A stretch of DNA of 64,000 nucleotides from Archangium gephyra (GTDB lineage: Bacteria > Myxococcota > Myxococcia > Myxococcales > Myxococcaceae). The stretch lies in contig NZ_CP011509.1 in the NCBI RefSeq assembly GCF_001027285.1, positions 1,558,501 through 1,622,500 on the forward strand, given 5' to 3'. How positions within the stretch are numbered: the first letter of the stretch is position 1; every line of letters starts with the position of its first letter. This document shows, one piece after another, positions 55,461-63,901 of this stretch. The position numbers and the translations under genes were made by a program. The notes beneath the pieces were generated by a model. The model was given only the letters and a program-made list of their open reading frames with translations. It did not search any database and had not been told where the DNA came from.

Positions 55461-56834
55461 ATGCGTACCGTCATCGTGAGTGATCTGCACCTGGGCAATG
55501 GCCAGGGTTACGACATCTTCGCGGGCGCCGAGGCGCTGCCCGCCTTCCTGGAGCAGTTCACCCGCGAGCCCACCCGCGTGGTGTTCAACGGCGACTCGGT
55601 AGACTTCCTCATGAACGAGGATCCGCTGGAGCTGACGGTGGAGCGGGCCGTGGCGCAGGCCCGGGCGATGGTGGACTCGGCGCCCACGTCCCAGGTGTTC
55701 CTCGCACTGGGGCGGGTGCTGGCCGCCGGAGGCGAGGGGGTGGTGCGCCTGGGCAACCATGACGTGGAACTGGCGCTGCCCGAGGTGCGGGAGGTGTTCC
55801 GCCAGGCGCTTGGCCAGCCTCCCGAGGTGGCGCGGCGTCTGGTGTTCGAGTCCGGGGACGCGCCCCGGGTGCTCGAGGTGGGCGGCGCGCGCGTGCTGCT
55901 GGCGCACGGCGAGCAGAACGACGCCTGGAACAAGGTGGACTACGCGCGGCTGCCCGGACCGGGCATCACGGACGCGTCCGGCTTCACCTACGCCGCCGGC
56001 TCGCTGCTGGTGAAGAAGCTGCTCAATCCACTCAAGCGCGAGTACGGCATGCGCTTCGCGGATCTGCTCGTGCCGGACATGCGGGGCGCGGTGATGGCCG
56101 CGCTCGCCGTCAACCCGGGCGCGGTGAAGCTCGTGTTCCAGCGCTCCTCGCTGAACCTCCTGTGGCAGCTCTTGCGCCGGGGCATGGCGCCCGTGACGTT
56201 CAACCCGGACGAGGAGCCGGCCGAGCCGGAGCTGGGCCTGGCCGAGCAGGTGAAGGCCGCGGGCCTCACGGAGCAGGAAGAGCTGGCGCTGGAGGAGCTG
56301 CTGTCGGACGGGCCGCTGAGCTTCGGCGGGGACGAGTCCGCCCAGGAGAGCGCCCGGACGAAGCTGGGCCTCCACGCGCTGCGCGCCTACGCGCGGCTGC
56401 ACCGGGAGCTCGCGGGGGCTCAGGGCGAGCGGTATTTCGACCTGGCACCCACGGACCCGGAGCTGGAGGAGGCGCGCCGGCTGGCGAGGAAGTACACGGC
56501 GGGCGCCGTCATCTTCGGCCACACCCACGCGGCGCGCTGGCAGCAGGCCGGGGACGTGCTGTACGCGAACTCGGGCACGTGGATCTGGCTGATGCGGCTG
56601 CCGCCGGCCGACGCCCCCGAGTCGGTGTGGACGGCGTTCCTCCAGGAGCTGCGGGACAACCCCGGGCTGGACGCCGGGAAGCAGGTGCTGGCGCGGCTGG
56701 AGTCGCGCTTCAACGCGGTGCTGTGTGGCCCGCATGCGGCGGGCGGCGCCGAGGTGTCGCTGGTGGAGTGGAAGCCGGAGGCGGGGATGCAGGTGGTGCG
56801 CTCGGCCCGCGTGGCGCCCACCCGGGTGCTTTGA
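55461..56834 (+). CDS. Metallophosphoesterase coupled to the CHAT-nSTAND protein
   Basis: A 457-aa calcineurin-like phosphoesterase. Metal motifs are all present: Asp8-x-His10 (SDLHLG), Gly44-Asp45 (FNGDSVDF), Gly98-Asn99-His100-Asp101 (LGNHD), a central His in LLAHGEQND (about 152) and GHTHAA near residue 353. Between the third and last motifs sits an insert of about 190 residues, mostly helical (residues 190-330), with mildly hydrophobic stretches. It starts one base after the upstream stop, so the two genes form an operon. Nucleotide, phospholipid or nucleic-acid phosphodiesters are possible substrates; the sequence does not decide. Confidence 0.9.
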   Translation: MRTVIVSDLHLGNGQGYDIFAGAEALPAFLEQFTREPTRVVFNGDSVDFLMNEDPLELTVERAVAQARAMVDSAPTSQVFLALGRVLAAGGEGVVRLGNHDVELALPEVREVFRQALGQPPEVARRLVFESGDAPRVLEVGGARVLLAHGEQNDAWNKVDYARLPGPGITDASGFTYAAGSLLVKKLLNPLKREYGMRFADLLVPDMRGAVMAALAVNPGAVKLVFQRSSLNLLWQLLRRGMAPVTFNPDEEPAEPELGLAEQVKAAGLTEQEELALEELLSDGPLSFGGDESAQESARTKLGLHALRAYARLHRELAGAQGERYFDLAPTDPELEEARRLARKYTAGAVIFGHTHAARWQQAGDVLYANSGTWIWLMRLPPADAPESVWTAFLQELRDNPGLDAGKQVLARLESRFNAVLCGPHAAGGAEVSLVEWKPEAGMQVVRSARVAPTRVL

Positions 56835-56860
56835 CCCGGTGCGTCACGGGGCGGACAGCG

Positions 56861-57541
56861 CTACCCGAGCGGTGCTTCGCCGACGCTCGGGGAGGCCTGC
56901 GCGAGGAGGAAGTCGAGCAGGAGGCGGTTGAAGTCCTCGGGGCGCTCGCGGTTGGGCAGGTATCCCACGCCGGGGAGGGTGACGCGGGTGAGGGCGGGCA
57001 CGTGCCGCGCGAGCAGCTCCGCGTTGCTCAGCAGGACGGGGCTCTCCCTGTCCCCCACCACGACGAGCGTGGGCACGAGGAGCTGCTCCAGCCGGGTGAG
57101 GGCCGAGGGCTCCAGGAAACGGGGGTGGTGGACGTCCGCCAGGCCTCGCATGTGGTCGAGCGTCCATTCGGGCGCCACGAGGACGAGACAGGACACGCGC
57201 TCGGGAAACGCCAGGGCGAAGTCGAGCGCGACGCGTCCGCCGAACGACAGGCCGACGACATGGGCCCGGTCCATCGAGAAGTGGTCCAGCAGGGCGCGCA
57301 GATCCTCATGGGGCGCGTAGGGCTGTCCCTCGGGAGCCACGGTCCTGCCGAAGCCCCGCTGGTCGTAGCGCAGGGTGGTGAAGTGTTGGGCGAGCGGCCC
57401 CACCTGCGTGTCCCACAGGCGCAGATCGAGCAGGCCGCCGTGGAGCAACACGACCGGGAAGCCATCGCCCTGGAGTTCGTAGTGCAGGCGTGCCCCGTTC
57501 ACCGGAGCGAAATCCCGGACGGGCGGAGGTGGAGTGGTCAT
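56861..57541 (-). CDS. Alpha/beta hydrolase lacking the catalytic histidine
   Basis: A 226-aa member of the pimeloyl-ester-hydrolase-like group. VVLLHGGLLDLRLWD (oxyanion), LRYDQRGFGRT, the nucleophile elbow GLSFGG (Ser99) and the acid in VVVGDRESP are present. At the position of the catalytic His (usually GxGHxPxxExP) the sequence is GVGYLPNRERPEDF, so Tyr194 replaces it. The frame is otherwise intact and well conserved. The protein may be inactive as a hydrolase, use another base, or act as a binding protein. It is convergent with the metallophosphoesterase. Confidence 0.85.
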   Translation of the reverse strand: MTTPPPPVRDFAPVNGARLHYELQGDGFPVVLLHGGLLDLRLWDTQVGPLAQHFTTLRYDQRGFGRTVAPEGQPYAPHEDLRALLDHFSMDRAHVVGLSFGGRVALDFALAFPERVSCLVLVAPEWTLDHMRGLADVHHPRFLEPSALTRLEQLLVPTLVVVGDRESPVLLSNAELLARHVPALTRVTLPGVGYLPNRERPEDFNRLLLDFLLAQASPSVGEAPLG

Positions 57542-57632
57542 GCCCGGTAGATGGTATGCACGGGCCACCGCGGGTGGCGGATGTCCCCGGGTGCCAACCC
57601 ATGCCGCCCGCTGAACGTTTCCCGGAGCCTCC

Positions 57633-59747
57633 ATGAAAGCCCTCTTCCTGGCGGCGGCGCTCGCCGCCAACCCGCAGCCCGCACCGACTCCCGCCCCGAG
57701 CACGCCTCCCGCCGGGGCCGCCCAGCCCTTCCTGGTGGAGCGGCTCGGCCATGACGCCATCGTCCGCATGTACGCGCCGGGGGTGGCCGAGCTCTCCCGC
57801 GGCGACAAGCGCGTGGCCTGGTACCTGTCGCTCGCGGCGCACGCGGGCGAGGAGATCGCCTATGACCAGCTCGGCTGGGACATGGTGGCCCTCAAGCGGC
57901 TGCTGGAGTCCGTGTACCTCTTCGGCCGCGAGGGGCATGCGGAGCCGGGCTCGTTCGACGCGAAGCTCGCGGACTACCTGGCGCGCTTCTACGGCCAGAC
58001 GGGCAACCATGATCAGACGACGGGCCAGAAGTTCGTCCCCGCCTTCACCCCGGCCGAGCTGGAGGCCGCGGCGCTGCGGGCGCTGAAGGCCGGAGCGCCC
58101 CTGGGCGTGAAGGACGAGGCGGCGCTGAAGACGTGGCTGGGAGGACTGAGGCCCTCGCTCTTCGACGCGGGCTTCGAGCCGCAGCTCACCTCGAAGGCGC
58201 CTCCGCCGGGGCAGGACATCCTCACGGCGTCGGCGAACACGGCGTATGGCCGGGGCGTGACGCTCAAGGACCTGGAGGGCTTCCAGGAGAAGAACCCGCT
58301 CAACTCGCGCGTGGTGAAGGTGGACGGGACGCTGGTGGAGCAGGTGTTCCGCACCGGGACGCCCGATGGGAAGGTGCCGCGAGGGCTGTACGCGGCGGAG
58401 CTCTCGCGCGTCAGCGCCCACCTGCGCGAGGCGGCGAAGTCCGCGCCCAAGGAGCAGAAGGCGGCGCTCGAGAAGCTGGTGCGCTACTTCGAGACGGGGG
58501 ACCTGAAGGACTGGGACGCGTACAACATCGCCTGGCTGAAGGCGAACCCCACGGTGGACGCCAACCTCGGCTTCATCGAGACGTACGTGGACGCGCGCGG
58601 CCAGAAGGGCCAGTGGGAGGCGCTCATCAACTACCGCGATGCGCGGGAGAACCAGGTGATGGAGCTCATCGCCCGGCGGGCACAGGCCTTCGAGAACGGG
58701 ATGCCCTGGCCGGACAAGTACAAGCGCAAGAAGGTGGCGACACCGGTGGCCAAGGCCATCAACCTGGTGACGAGCCTTCCGACGCCGCCCGCGGGCATCA
58801 ACCTGCCCAACGAGCAGCACATCCGCGAGAAGTACGGCAGCAAGAGCGTGCTGGTGGCCAATGTGATGGAGGCCGCGGCGGCGATGAAGCGGCTGCCGCT
58901 GGCCATCGAGTTCTCCCGGACGCCCGAGGACGCGGCGAAGTCGCGCCAGTACACCGTCACGGCGCGCAAGTGGCTGGTGGCGTTCCACGAGGTGATGGGA
59001 CACGCCTCGGGGCAGGTGGATCCGAAGCTGGAGGGAGGCCCCTCGCGCTACCTGAAGGAGTACGACAACACGCTGGAGGAGGCGCGCGCGGACCTGGTGG
59101 CGCTGTGGCACGCGTTCGATCCGTCGCTGGCCACGCTGTCGCCGGAGCACGAGCGCATCGCGGAGCAGATGTACCGGGACTACCTGGTCGAGGGGCTCAC
59201 CAACCTCAACCAGGTGCCAGAGGGAGACGTCTTCGAGGAGGACCACCAGCGAGGCCACCACATGACGGTGAACTTCCTGATGGAGAAGGGGGCGGTGAAG
59301 CAGGTGGTGGAGGGAGGCGGGGAGGGGAAGCCGGGGCGCACGTACTGGGCGGTGGAGGACTACGGGAAGATGCGCACGGCGGTGGGCGAGCTGCTCTCGA
59401 AGCTGATGGTCATCAAGGCGACGGGGGACTACGAGGGCATCCGGAAGCTGGTGCAGGAGACGGGAATCCGGTTCGACCCGAAGCTGCGCGACGAGGTGGT
59501 GGCGCGGGTGCGTGCGGTGGAGGTGCCGGCGGATGTGCTGCTCATCTCCCCGAGGCTGGTGCCGGTGGTGGACGGGAAGGGGCAGCTGGTGGACGTGAAG
59601 GTGCGGCATGACCAGGGCTTCATCGAGCAGCACCTGGAGCGGAGCGTGCTGGGCAGGCTCGCTCCGGCCGAGGCCACCCGGGTGGCGGCGAGGCTCGCGG
59701 AGACCCCGGCGGCGCTCGCGGAGGAGTACCGGAAGCTGGCTCCATGA
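57633..59747 (+). CDS. Dipeptidyl-peptidase III-like zinc metallopeptidase (M49)
   Basis: A 704-aa peptidase. The zinc site is HEVMGH (452-457; the family motif is HELLGH) with the second motif LEEARAD near residue 482. PFLVERLGHDAIVRMYAPG, ANTAYGRGVTLKDLEGF and FIETYVDARGQKGQWEALI are M49 features. The first 30 residues (MKALFLAAALAANPQPAPTPAPSTPP) form a short signal peptide and proline spacer, so it is probably periplasmic or secreted, removing dipeptides from oligopeptides. This fits nutrition from prey or protein. It is divergent from the hydrolase, about 90 bases away. Confidence 0.92.
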   Translation: MKALFLAAALAANPQPAPTPAPSTPPAGAAQPFLVERLGHDAIVRMYAPGVAELSRGDKRVAWYLSLAAHAGEEIAYDQLGWDMVALKRLLESVYLFGREGHAEPGSFDAKLADYLARFYGQTGNHDQTTGQKFVPAFTPAELEAAALRALKAGAPLGVKDEAALKTWLGGLRPSLFDAGFEPQLTSKAPPPGQDILTASANTAYGRGVTLKDLEGFQEKNPLNSRVVKVDGTLVEQVFRTGTPDGKVPRGLYAAELSRVSAHLREAAKSAPKEQKAALEKLVRYFETGDLKDWDAYNIAWLKANPTVDANLGFIETYVDARGQKGQWEALINYRDARENQVMELIARRAQAFENGMPWPDKYKRKKVATPVAKAINLVTSLPTPPAGINLPNEQHIREKYGSKSVLVANVMEAAAAMKRLPLAIEFSRTPEDAAKSRQYTVTARKWLVAFHEVMGHASGQVDPKLEGGPSRYLKEYDNTLEEARADLVALWHAFDPSLATLSPEHERIAEQMYRDYLVEGLTNLNQVPEGDVFEEDHQRGHHMTVNFLMEKGAVKQVVEGGGEGKPGRTYWAVEDYGKMRTAVGELLSKLMVIKATGDYEGIRKLVQETGIRFDPKLRDEVVARVRAVEVPADVLLISPRLVPVVDGKGQLVDVKVRHDQGFIEQHLERSVLGRLAPAEATRVAARLAETPAALAEEYRKLAP

Positions 59748-59816
59748 CTCCTTGACGCAACTTCTGGCGAGGGAGTCCGATAATCTCCCTCGTCGAGCAT
59801 CCCGAGGTCACCCACC

Positions 59817-60035
59817 ATGAGCGTCAGCGCACTCCCCGAGAGCGTCACCACCGCCTTGTCCAGGCTCTCCAAGGCGCAGCAGGACGTCCTGGCCTCGGCG
59901 CCGGCCGAGATGAAGCCGTTCCTCGAGGCGCAGTTCAAGATGTCGCAGGAGCAGCAGCTCGGGGAGTGGATCACCAAGATGATGAAGGGTGACCACGAGC
60001 AGGCCACGAGTGTCCTGCGCAACATTGGTGGCTGA
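59817..60035 (+). CDS. Small hypothetical protein
   Basis: A 72-aa soluble, helical protein (LPESVTTALSRLSKAQQDVLASAP, EAQFKMSQEQQLGEWITKMMKGDHE). No known domain. It lies between the peptidase and the 304-aa gene on the same strand. Codon use is typical of the genome and an ATG start is used, so it is probably expressed. Function unknown. Confidence 0.65.
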   Translation: MSVSALPESVTTALSRLSKAQQDVLASAPAEMKPFLEAQFKMSQEQQLGEWITKMMKGDHEQATSVLRNIGG

Positions 60036-60099
60036 GCCGGCCACACCTCCTGGACTCCTGGCCCCGGGGCGGTAGTTTCCTCCACAGAGGAAACGACCC

Positions 60100-61014
60100 A
60101 TGCCCTTCTCCGTCTGGTTGACGTCGCACCGCCGCATCGAGGACGTCCAGGCCGGTGCGCCGGACCGGCTCACCCTCGAGGACCTGCGTGCCTGCCTGGA
60201 GCTGCTCGCGCGCTCGCGCCCCACGCGAGCGGCGCTGCGGCCCGATGGCTCCACCTGGGTGTTTCGCGCGGGAGAGACGCTCGCGTTGGCACCCCTGCTG
60301 TGGGCGGGTCTGCGGCCTAACAATGGCCCCCAGGCGGGAACCATTCAGCTCTCGGTGAGCGCCGCCAGTCCCTTCTTCATGGCCAACGTCTTCGAGCTGC
60401 TCTCCCTGGCGGCCCTCGTCAACGAGGAGCTGGGACTGCATGCCTTCGAGGGGGTACAGGGCCGTGAGGTGACGGTGGAGTCCCATCGCGAGCTGCTGGA
60501 TGTGCAGGGCGCGTACTCGCGGGAGCTGGCGCGCGCATGGCAACAGAACCGCGAGCAGCTCCATACCCACCTCCGGATGCCGCTCGAGTTCCCCGCGGGC
60601 CAGCAGGACGAGGCCCCCAACATGCTGATGTTGCGGCTCGAGCACCCGAAGCCACCTCCCCTGGCGCAGTTGCTGGCGGAGCCACCGGAAGGCCAGGACG
60701 TGGAGATACGTGGGCCGCAGGCGGTCTGGTTCGATCGCGCCACGCAGGAACCGGTGACGTGGTTCCTCCTCAACAACCCGCAAGAGGTGCTCATCTGGCC
60801 GCAATGGCGAGAGGCCCCCTTCGCACAGACAGCGCACAGCATCTTCGAGGTGGCCGTGCGGCTGCGCGCGCGCGCCGGGGGGCAGTTGATCTGGAACGGA
60901 GATCCCGTCACCCCGGAGCGGACCGCCTGGTTGCAGCGCTACCCGGAGTTGCTCGGCGTCGAGCTCCTCCAGCTCGTCCTGAACGGCTGGGAGCCCGTCA
61001 CCGTCCGGGTGTAG
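60100..61014 (+). CDS. Hypothetical protein
   Basis: A 304-aa soluble protein starting MPFSVWLTSHRRIEDVQ after a good GAGGAAACG ribosome site. No signal peptide, membrane helix or motif that I recognise. It reads as two alpha/beta parts (LEDLRACLELLARSRPTRAALR; EVTVESHRELLDVQGAYSRELARAW) and a C-terminal segment (FLLNNPQEVLIWPQW). The length, codon bias and clear start support a real gene of unknown role. Confidence 0.75.
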   Translation: MPFSVWLTSHRRIEDVQAGAPDRLTLEDLRACLELLARSRPTRAALRPDGSTWVFRAGETLALAPLLWAGLRPNNGPQAGTIQLSVSAASPFFMANVFELLSLAALVNEELGLHAFEGVQGREVTVESHRELLDVQGAYSRELARAWQQNREQLHTHLRMPLEFPAGQQDEAPNMLMLRLEHPKPPPLAQLLAEPPEGQDVEIRGPQAVWFDRATQEPVTWFLLNNPQEVLIWPQWREAPFAQTAHSIFEVAVRLRARAGGQLIWNGDPVTPERTAWLQRYPELLGVELLQLVLNGWEPVTVRV

Positions 61015-61316
61015 CAGTAGGTGAAGGGCAGCTCGTCGATGGGGGCTCGCGCCCGGACGTAGGGCTCGTCCTCGGTACAGCCTGTTTCCAGTACCGGCGA
61101 GCCCCAGCACCAGCGGCAGCACGAGCAGGCGAAGCCAATACAGGCCGTCCAGCTTCCTCCGCCGGGAGTGTGAGCGGATATGTCGGACCGGCGCCCACCC
61201 GCGAAAGCGGAGGCGGTGGATCCAATCCGGAGTCCTTCCGTCAAACAGAGCCAGAGCGCGCTTCCGGTACCTGGCCGGATGGCCGGAGGTGGCGCCTTGT
61301 GCGTGAGGAGACGACC
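61015..61316. other. Intergenic stretch with a possible minus-strand relic
   Basis: About 302 bases with no intact gene. On the minus strand one frame reads like protein (DWIHRLRFRGWAPVRHI, then LDGLYWLRLLVLPLVLGLAG, a membrane-type helix). A second frame continues plausibly after it (CTEDEPYVRARAPIDELPF), as if a small membrane or lipoprotein gene had been frameshifted near 61090. There is no convincing start codon. The TTG start and GTGAGGAG ribosome site of the next gene lie at the right end. Confidence 0.35.
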
Positions 61317-62708
61317 TTGAAGACGACGACGCTTCGCAATCTCTGGGCCGCGCTGGTGGTGCTGGGACTGGGCACGGGGTGTGGAAATACGGTGCAGGTG
61401 AAGGGACGCGTGACGGACGGTGAGGGGACGCAGCCCCAGGCGATCCTGGCCGGGGCGGCTTCGCTCGGAGGCTCGGGCACGGTGGCGGCGACGACGCAGG
61501 TGCGCGCCAGCTCCGTGGGGCCGGACGGCACGCTGACGGTGCTGGCCGAGGGCAAGCTGGAGGCCCGGGGGTACTACACGCTGGACGTCCCCGCGGGTGA
61601 GGAGCGCCTGGTGCTGGAGGCGGTGGATGCCTCGGGCCAGGTGGTGGCCTCGGCGCTGCTCGAGGCGACCGCCGAGGGCAAGGACGTGGTGGCCGCGCCC
61701 ATGGACTCGGAGACCTCGCTGGAGGCCGAGGTCTTCCTGCGGATGATGGCGGACAAGTCGCAGGCGGAGACGGTGGACATGGTGGACGTGCGCGCCCGCA
61801 TCAACGCCAACATGGCGGCGGCGGCGCGGCAGGGCGCCTCCACCACCGACGCCTTCCGCTCCCGGGTGAGGGCGCTGGCGGACGCGGTGCGCGCGGCGCA
61901 GCAGGCCGAGCTGGAGATGTACGCCAAGGCCGGCGTGCAGACGAGCCAGACGGCGCTCTTCGAGCAGGAGCTCGCGGCGGCGGCGGCGCTGAGCGCGGGG
62001 CTGGAGGGCGGCGGCCCGGTGAATGAGATCTACGACGCGTTCCACGCGGAGCTGCGCGCGGCGGCCGAGCGGCTGGGCGCGAAGGTGGAGCAGCAGGCGC
62101 AGGCCGAGCGCGCGGCGAGCGCTTCCTTCCGGGCCACCGTGAAGGCGCGGCTGTCGGCCGAGGACGCGCGGCCGCTGGTGGACGCGGCGCTGCGGGCCTC
62201 GGCGGGCGTGGAGGCGCGGGCCTCGGGCGCGGCGCTGTCGGCCCTCCTCTCGGCGGGCGGCGCGGCGGATGACGTGAAGCAGCAGGCGGTGACGGCGAGC
62301 ACCACGCTGCGCACCCAGGTGCGTGCGTCCACGAGCGCGGCCATGGCGGCCAATGCCTTCGCGAGCTTCGAGTCGAGCGTGTCCGGGAGCGCCGACCTGC
62401 AGGCCTCGGTGCTGGGCCGCTACCTCGGGGTGAATGCGTCCAACCAGCTCACGCTGGGCCTGGCGGTGCAGGCCACGGTGACGGCGGCGGCGGTGCTGGA
62501 CACCACGCTGGACGCGGCGAGCTCCTCGGCGGTGTCGGCGGACGCGGTGAACGTCTCGCTGCTGGCCACGAAGACGGCCGAGGCCTACCAGGCCTATGCG
62601 ACGGCGGTGCGGGCGCAGGCCACCGCGCTGTCCGTGTTCGGCGCCAAGGCGACGCCCGCGGTGGAGGTGCTGCTGGTGGCCGAGGGCTCCTTCCAGATGG
62701 GCCAGTAG
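61317..62708 (+). CDS. Alanine-rich lipoprotein of unknown function
   Basis: A 463-aa lipoprotein with a TTG start, chosen because GTGAGGAG lies eight bases upstream and the resulting signal ends in lipobox GTGC. Residues 25-130 form a beta sandwich-like part (VQVKGRVTDGEGTQPQAIL, GYYTLDVPAGEERLVLEAVDASG) resembling carboxypeptidase-regulatory-like repeats. Residues 130-440 are almost wholly helical and Ala/Ser-rich (QAETVDMVDVRARINANMAAAARQ, AAAERLGAKVEQQAQAERAASASF). This is probably a long coiled rod on the cell surface. No family is recognised. Confidence 0.82.
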   Translation: MKTTTLRNLWAALVVLGLGTGCGNTVQVKGRVTDGEGTQPQAILAGAASLGGSGTVAATTQVRASSVGPDGTLTVLAEGKLEARGYYTLDVPAGEERLVLEAVDASGQVVASALLEATAEGKDVVAAPMDSETSLEAEVFLRMMADKSQAETVDMVDVRARINANMAAAARQGASTTDAFRSRVRALADAVRAAQQAELEMYAKAGVQTSQTALFEQELAAAAALSAGLEGGGPVNEIYDAFHAELRAAAERLGAKVEQQAQAERAASASFRATVKARLSAEDARPLVDAALRASAGVEARASGAALSALLSAGGAADDVKQQAVTASTTLRTQVRASTSAAMAANAFASFESSVSGSADLQASVLGRYLGVNASNQLTLGLAVQATVTAAAVLDTTLDAASSSAVSADAVNVSLLATKTAEAYQAYATAVRAQATALSVFGAKATPAVEVLLVAEGSFQMGQ

Positions 62709-62737
62709 CACCCACCTGTCGAGTTTCAACCCATGGA

Positions 62738-62782
62738 CCCCCTCTCCTCCCGGTACCCACCGGGAGCGGCAGGGGGTTCTGT
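62738..62782 (+). terminator. Rho-independent-type terminator after the Ala-rich lipoprotein
   Basis: A two-part hairpin has outer arms CCCCCT (62738-62743) and AGGGGG (62771-62776) and inner arms CTCCCGG and CCGGGAG (62747-62753, 62760-62766), followed by TTCTGTCTT. It separates the two lipoprotein genes. Confidence 0.7.
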
Positions 62783-62803
62783 CTTGATGCAAGGAATGAC
62801 CCG

Positions 62804-63757
62804 ATGAAGACCCGTCTGCTGCTGTTGTCCGCCTCCGCCTCGCTCGTGTCGGGGTGCTTCTACGGAGGGGACTGCGATCCGGAGCCGGACATCACCGTCA
62901 AGCTGGAGGCCGCGTCGGAGGACGTGCGGTCGCTGCCCGTGCTCGCCAGTGGCAAGCTGTCGCTGCTCGGCCTCAACGTTCCCGATGCGCACGGTGACGT
63001 GAAGGTCAACCTGCGGATGACGAACGCGAGCAGCGTGGATGTCACCGGGCTGCGCTTCGAGGAAGTGGTGGATGGCACCCCGCGGACCCTCGAAGTCCTC
63101 GCCCAGCAGCACAACGGCTCCACGGTGAACAACGGGGGCTCGGTGGTGGACAAGGGCCAGCTGCGCTTCGCCTGGCGGGCGAAGAACCTGAGCGAGCTGC
63201 GCCTCCCCGCCGCGAAGGCCCACACCGGCCGCGTCACCCTCAATTGGAAGTACGAGGGCTGCCGAACCCAGACGGGCTCGGCCACCCTGGACGTTCCCGG
63301 CTTCGTGAAGGCGGTCGTCTCGACGGGCAACCTGCGGCTGGTCTCCGCCGAGGCCGCGGCGCCGGATCTGGTGAAGGGCGCCAAGGTGAAGATGGCGGTG
63401 GAGAGCGCGGTGGGCGACGCGGTGGTGAATCTGAAGGACGCGAAGTTCACGGTGACGTACTTCGGCGACGGTCTGATTCCGGGTGTGGGATTGGGACTCG
63501 TGCAGGCGAGCCAGGTGGCCCTGCGGTCCGGAGGCACGGCGCGCACGCAGGTGGCCGTGGGCGAGACGCTCGAGGTCTTCACCTCGCAGGAGCCCGGGGC
63601 GAGCTCCCCCGTCTTCGAGCCCTCGGGCCTGGCGGCCGCGGTGGGCAGCATCAGCGGTGGCAAGGCGCTCGTCACCCTCAACCTCACCTCCGAGAAGCAG
63701 AGCCAGCCCGGCGTGCCCGTGGTGGACACGGTGACCGAGCTGGTCGACCTGCCCTGA
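62804..63757 (+). CDS. Hypothetical lipoprotein
   Basis: A 317-aa exported lipoprotein. The signal MKTRLLLLSASASLVSGC has lipobox VSGC and is followed by a short cysteine-containing segment (FYGGDCDPEPDITV). The remainder is beta-rich with two similar halves (GDVKVNLRMTNASSVDVTGLRF; AVVNLKDAKFTVTYFGDGLIPGVGLG), suggesting paired immunoglobulin-like folds. Function unknown. The preceding terminator shows it has its own promoter. Confidence 0.82.
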   Translation: MKTRLLLLSASASLVSGCFYGGDCDPEPDITVKLEAASEDVRSLPVLASGKLSLLGLNVPDAHGDVKVNLRMTNASSVDVTGLRFEEVVDGTPRTLEVLAQQHNGSTVNNGGSVVDKGQLRFAWRAKNLSELRLPAAKAHTGRVTLNWKYEGCRTQTGSATLDVPGFVKAVVSTGNLRLVSAEAAAPDLVKGAKVKMAVESAVGDAVVNLKDAKFTVTYFGDGLIPGVGLGLVQASQVALRSGGTARTQVAVGETLEVFTSQEPGASSPVFEPSGLAAAVGSISGGKALVTLNLTSEKQSQPGVPVVDTVTELVDLP

Positions 63758-63901
63758 CAGTCTGTCCCGCGTCCCGGGACGTCTCGCGGTCGGTCTGTCG
63801 CTGTCGCGCGCCACGCGCCGCTCGTGCACCCGAGCAGGCAAGCGTGGCGCGTGCGTTGCACGGGGCCCCGTCCATTGCGCGAGCGCGCGGAGGGGGAACC
63901 C

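Noticed and set aside
59750-59785. TTGACG...GATAAT promoter before the 72-aa gene
   Set aside because: The spacing of 21 bases is too long for a standard sigma-70 promoter.
60998-61225. 75-codon minus-strand frame starting with TTG
   Set aside because: The Pro/Arg/Ser-rich product lacks protein character despite a GGAAGGA sequence upstream.
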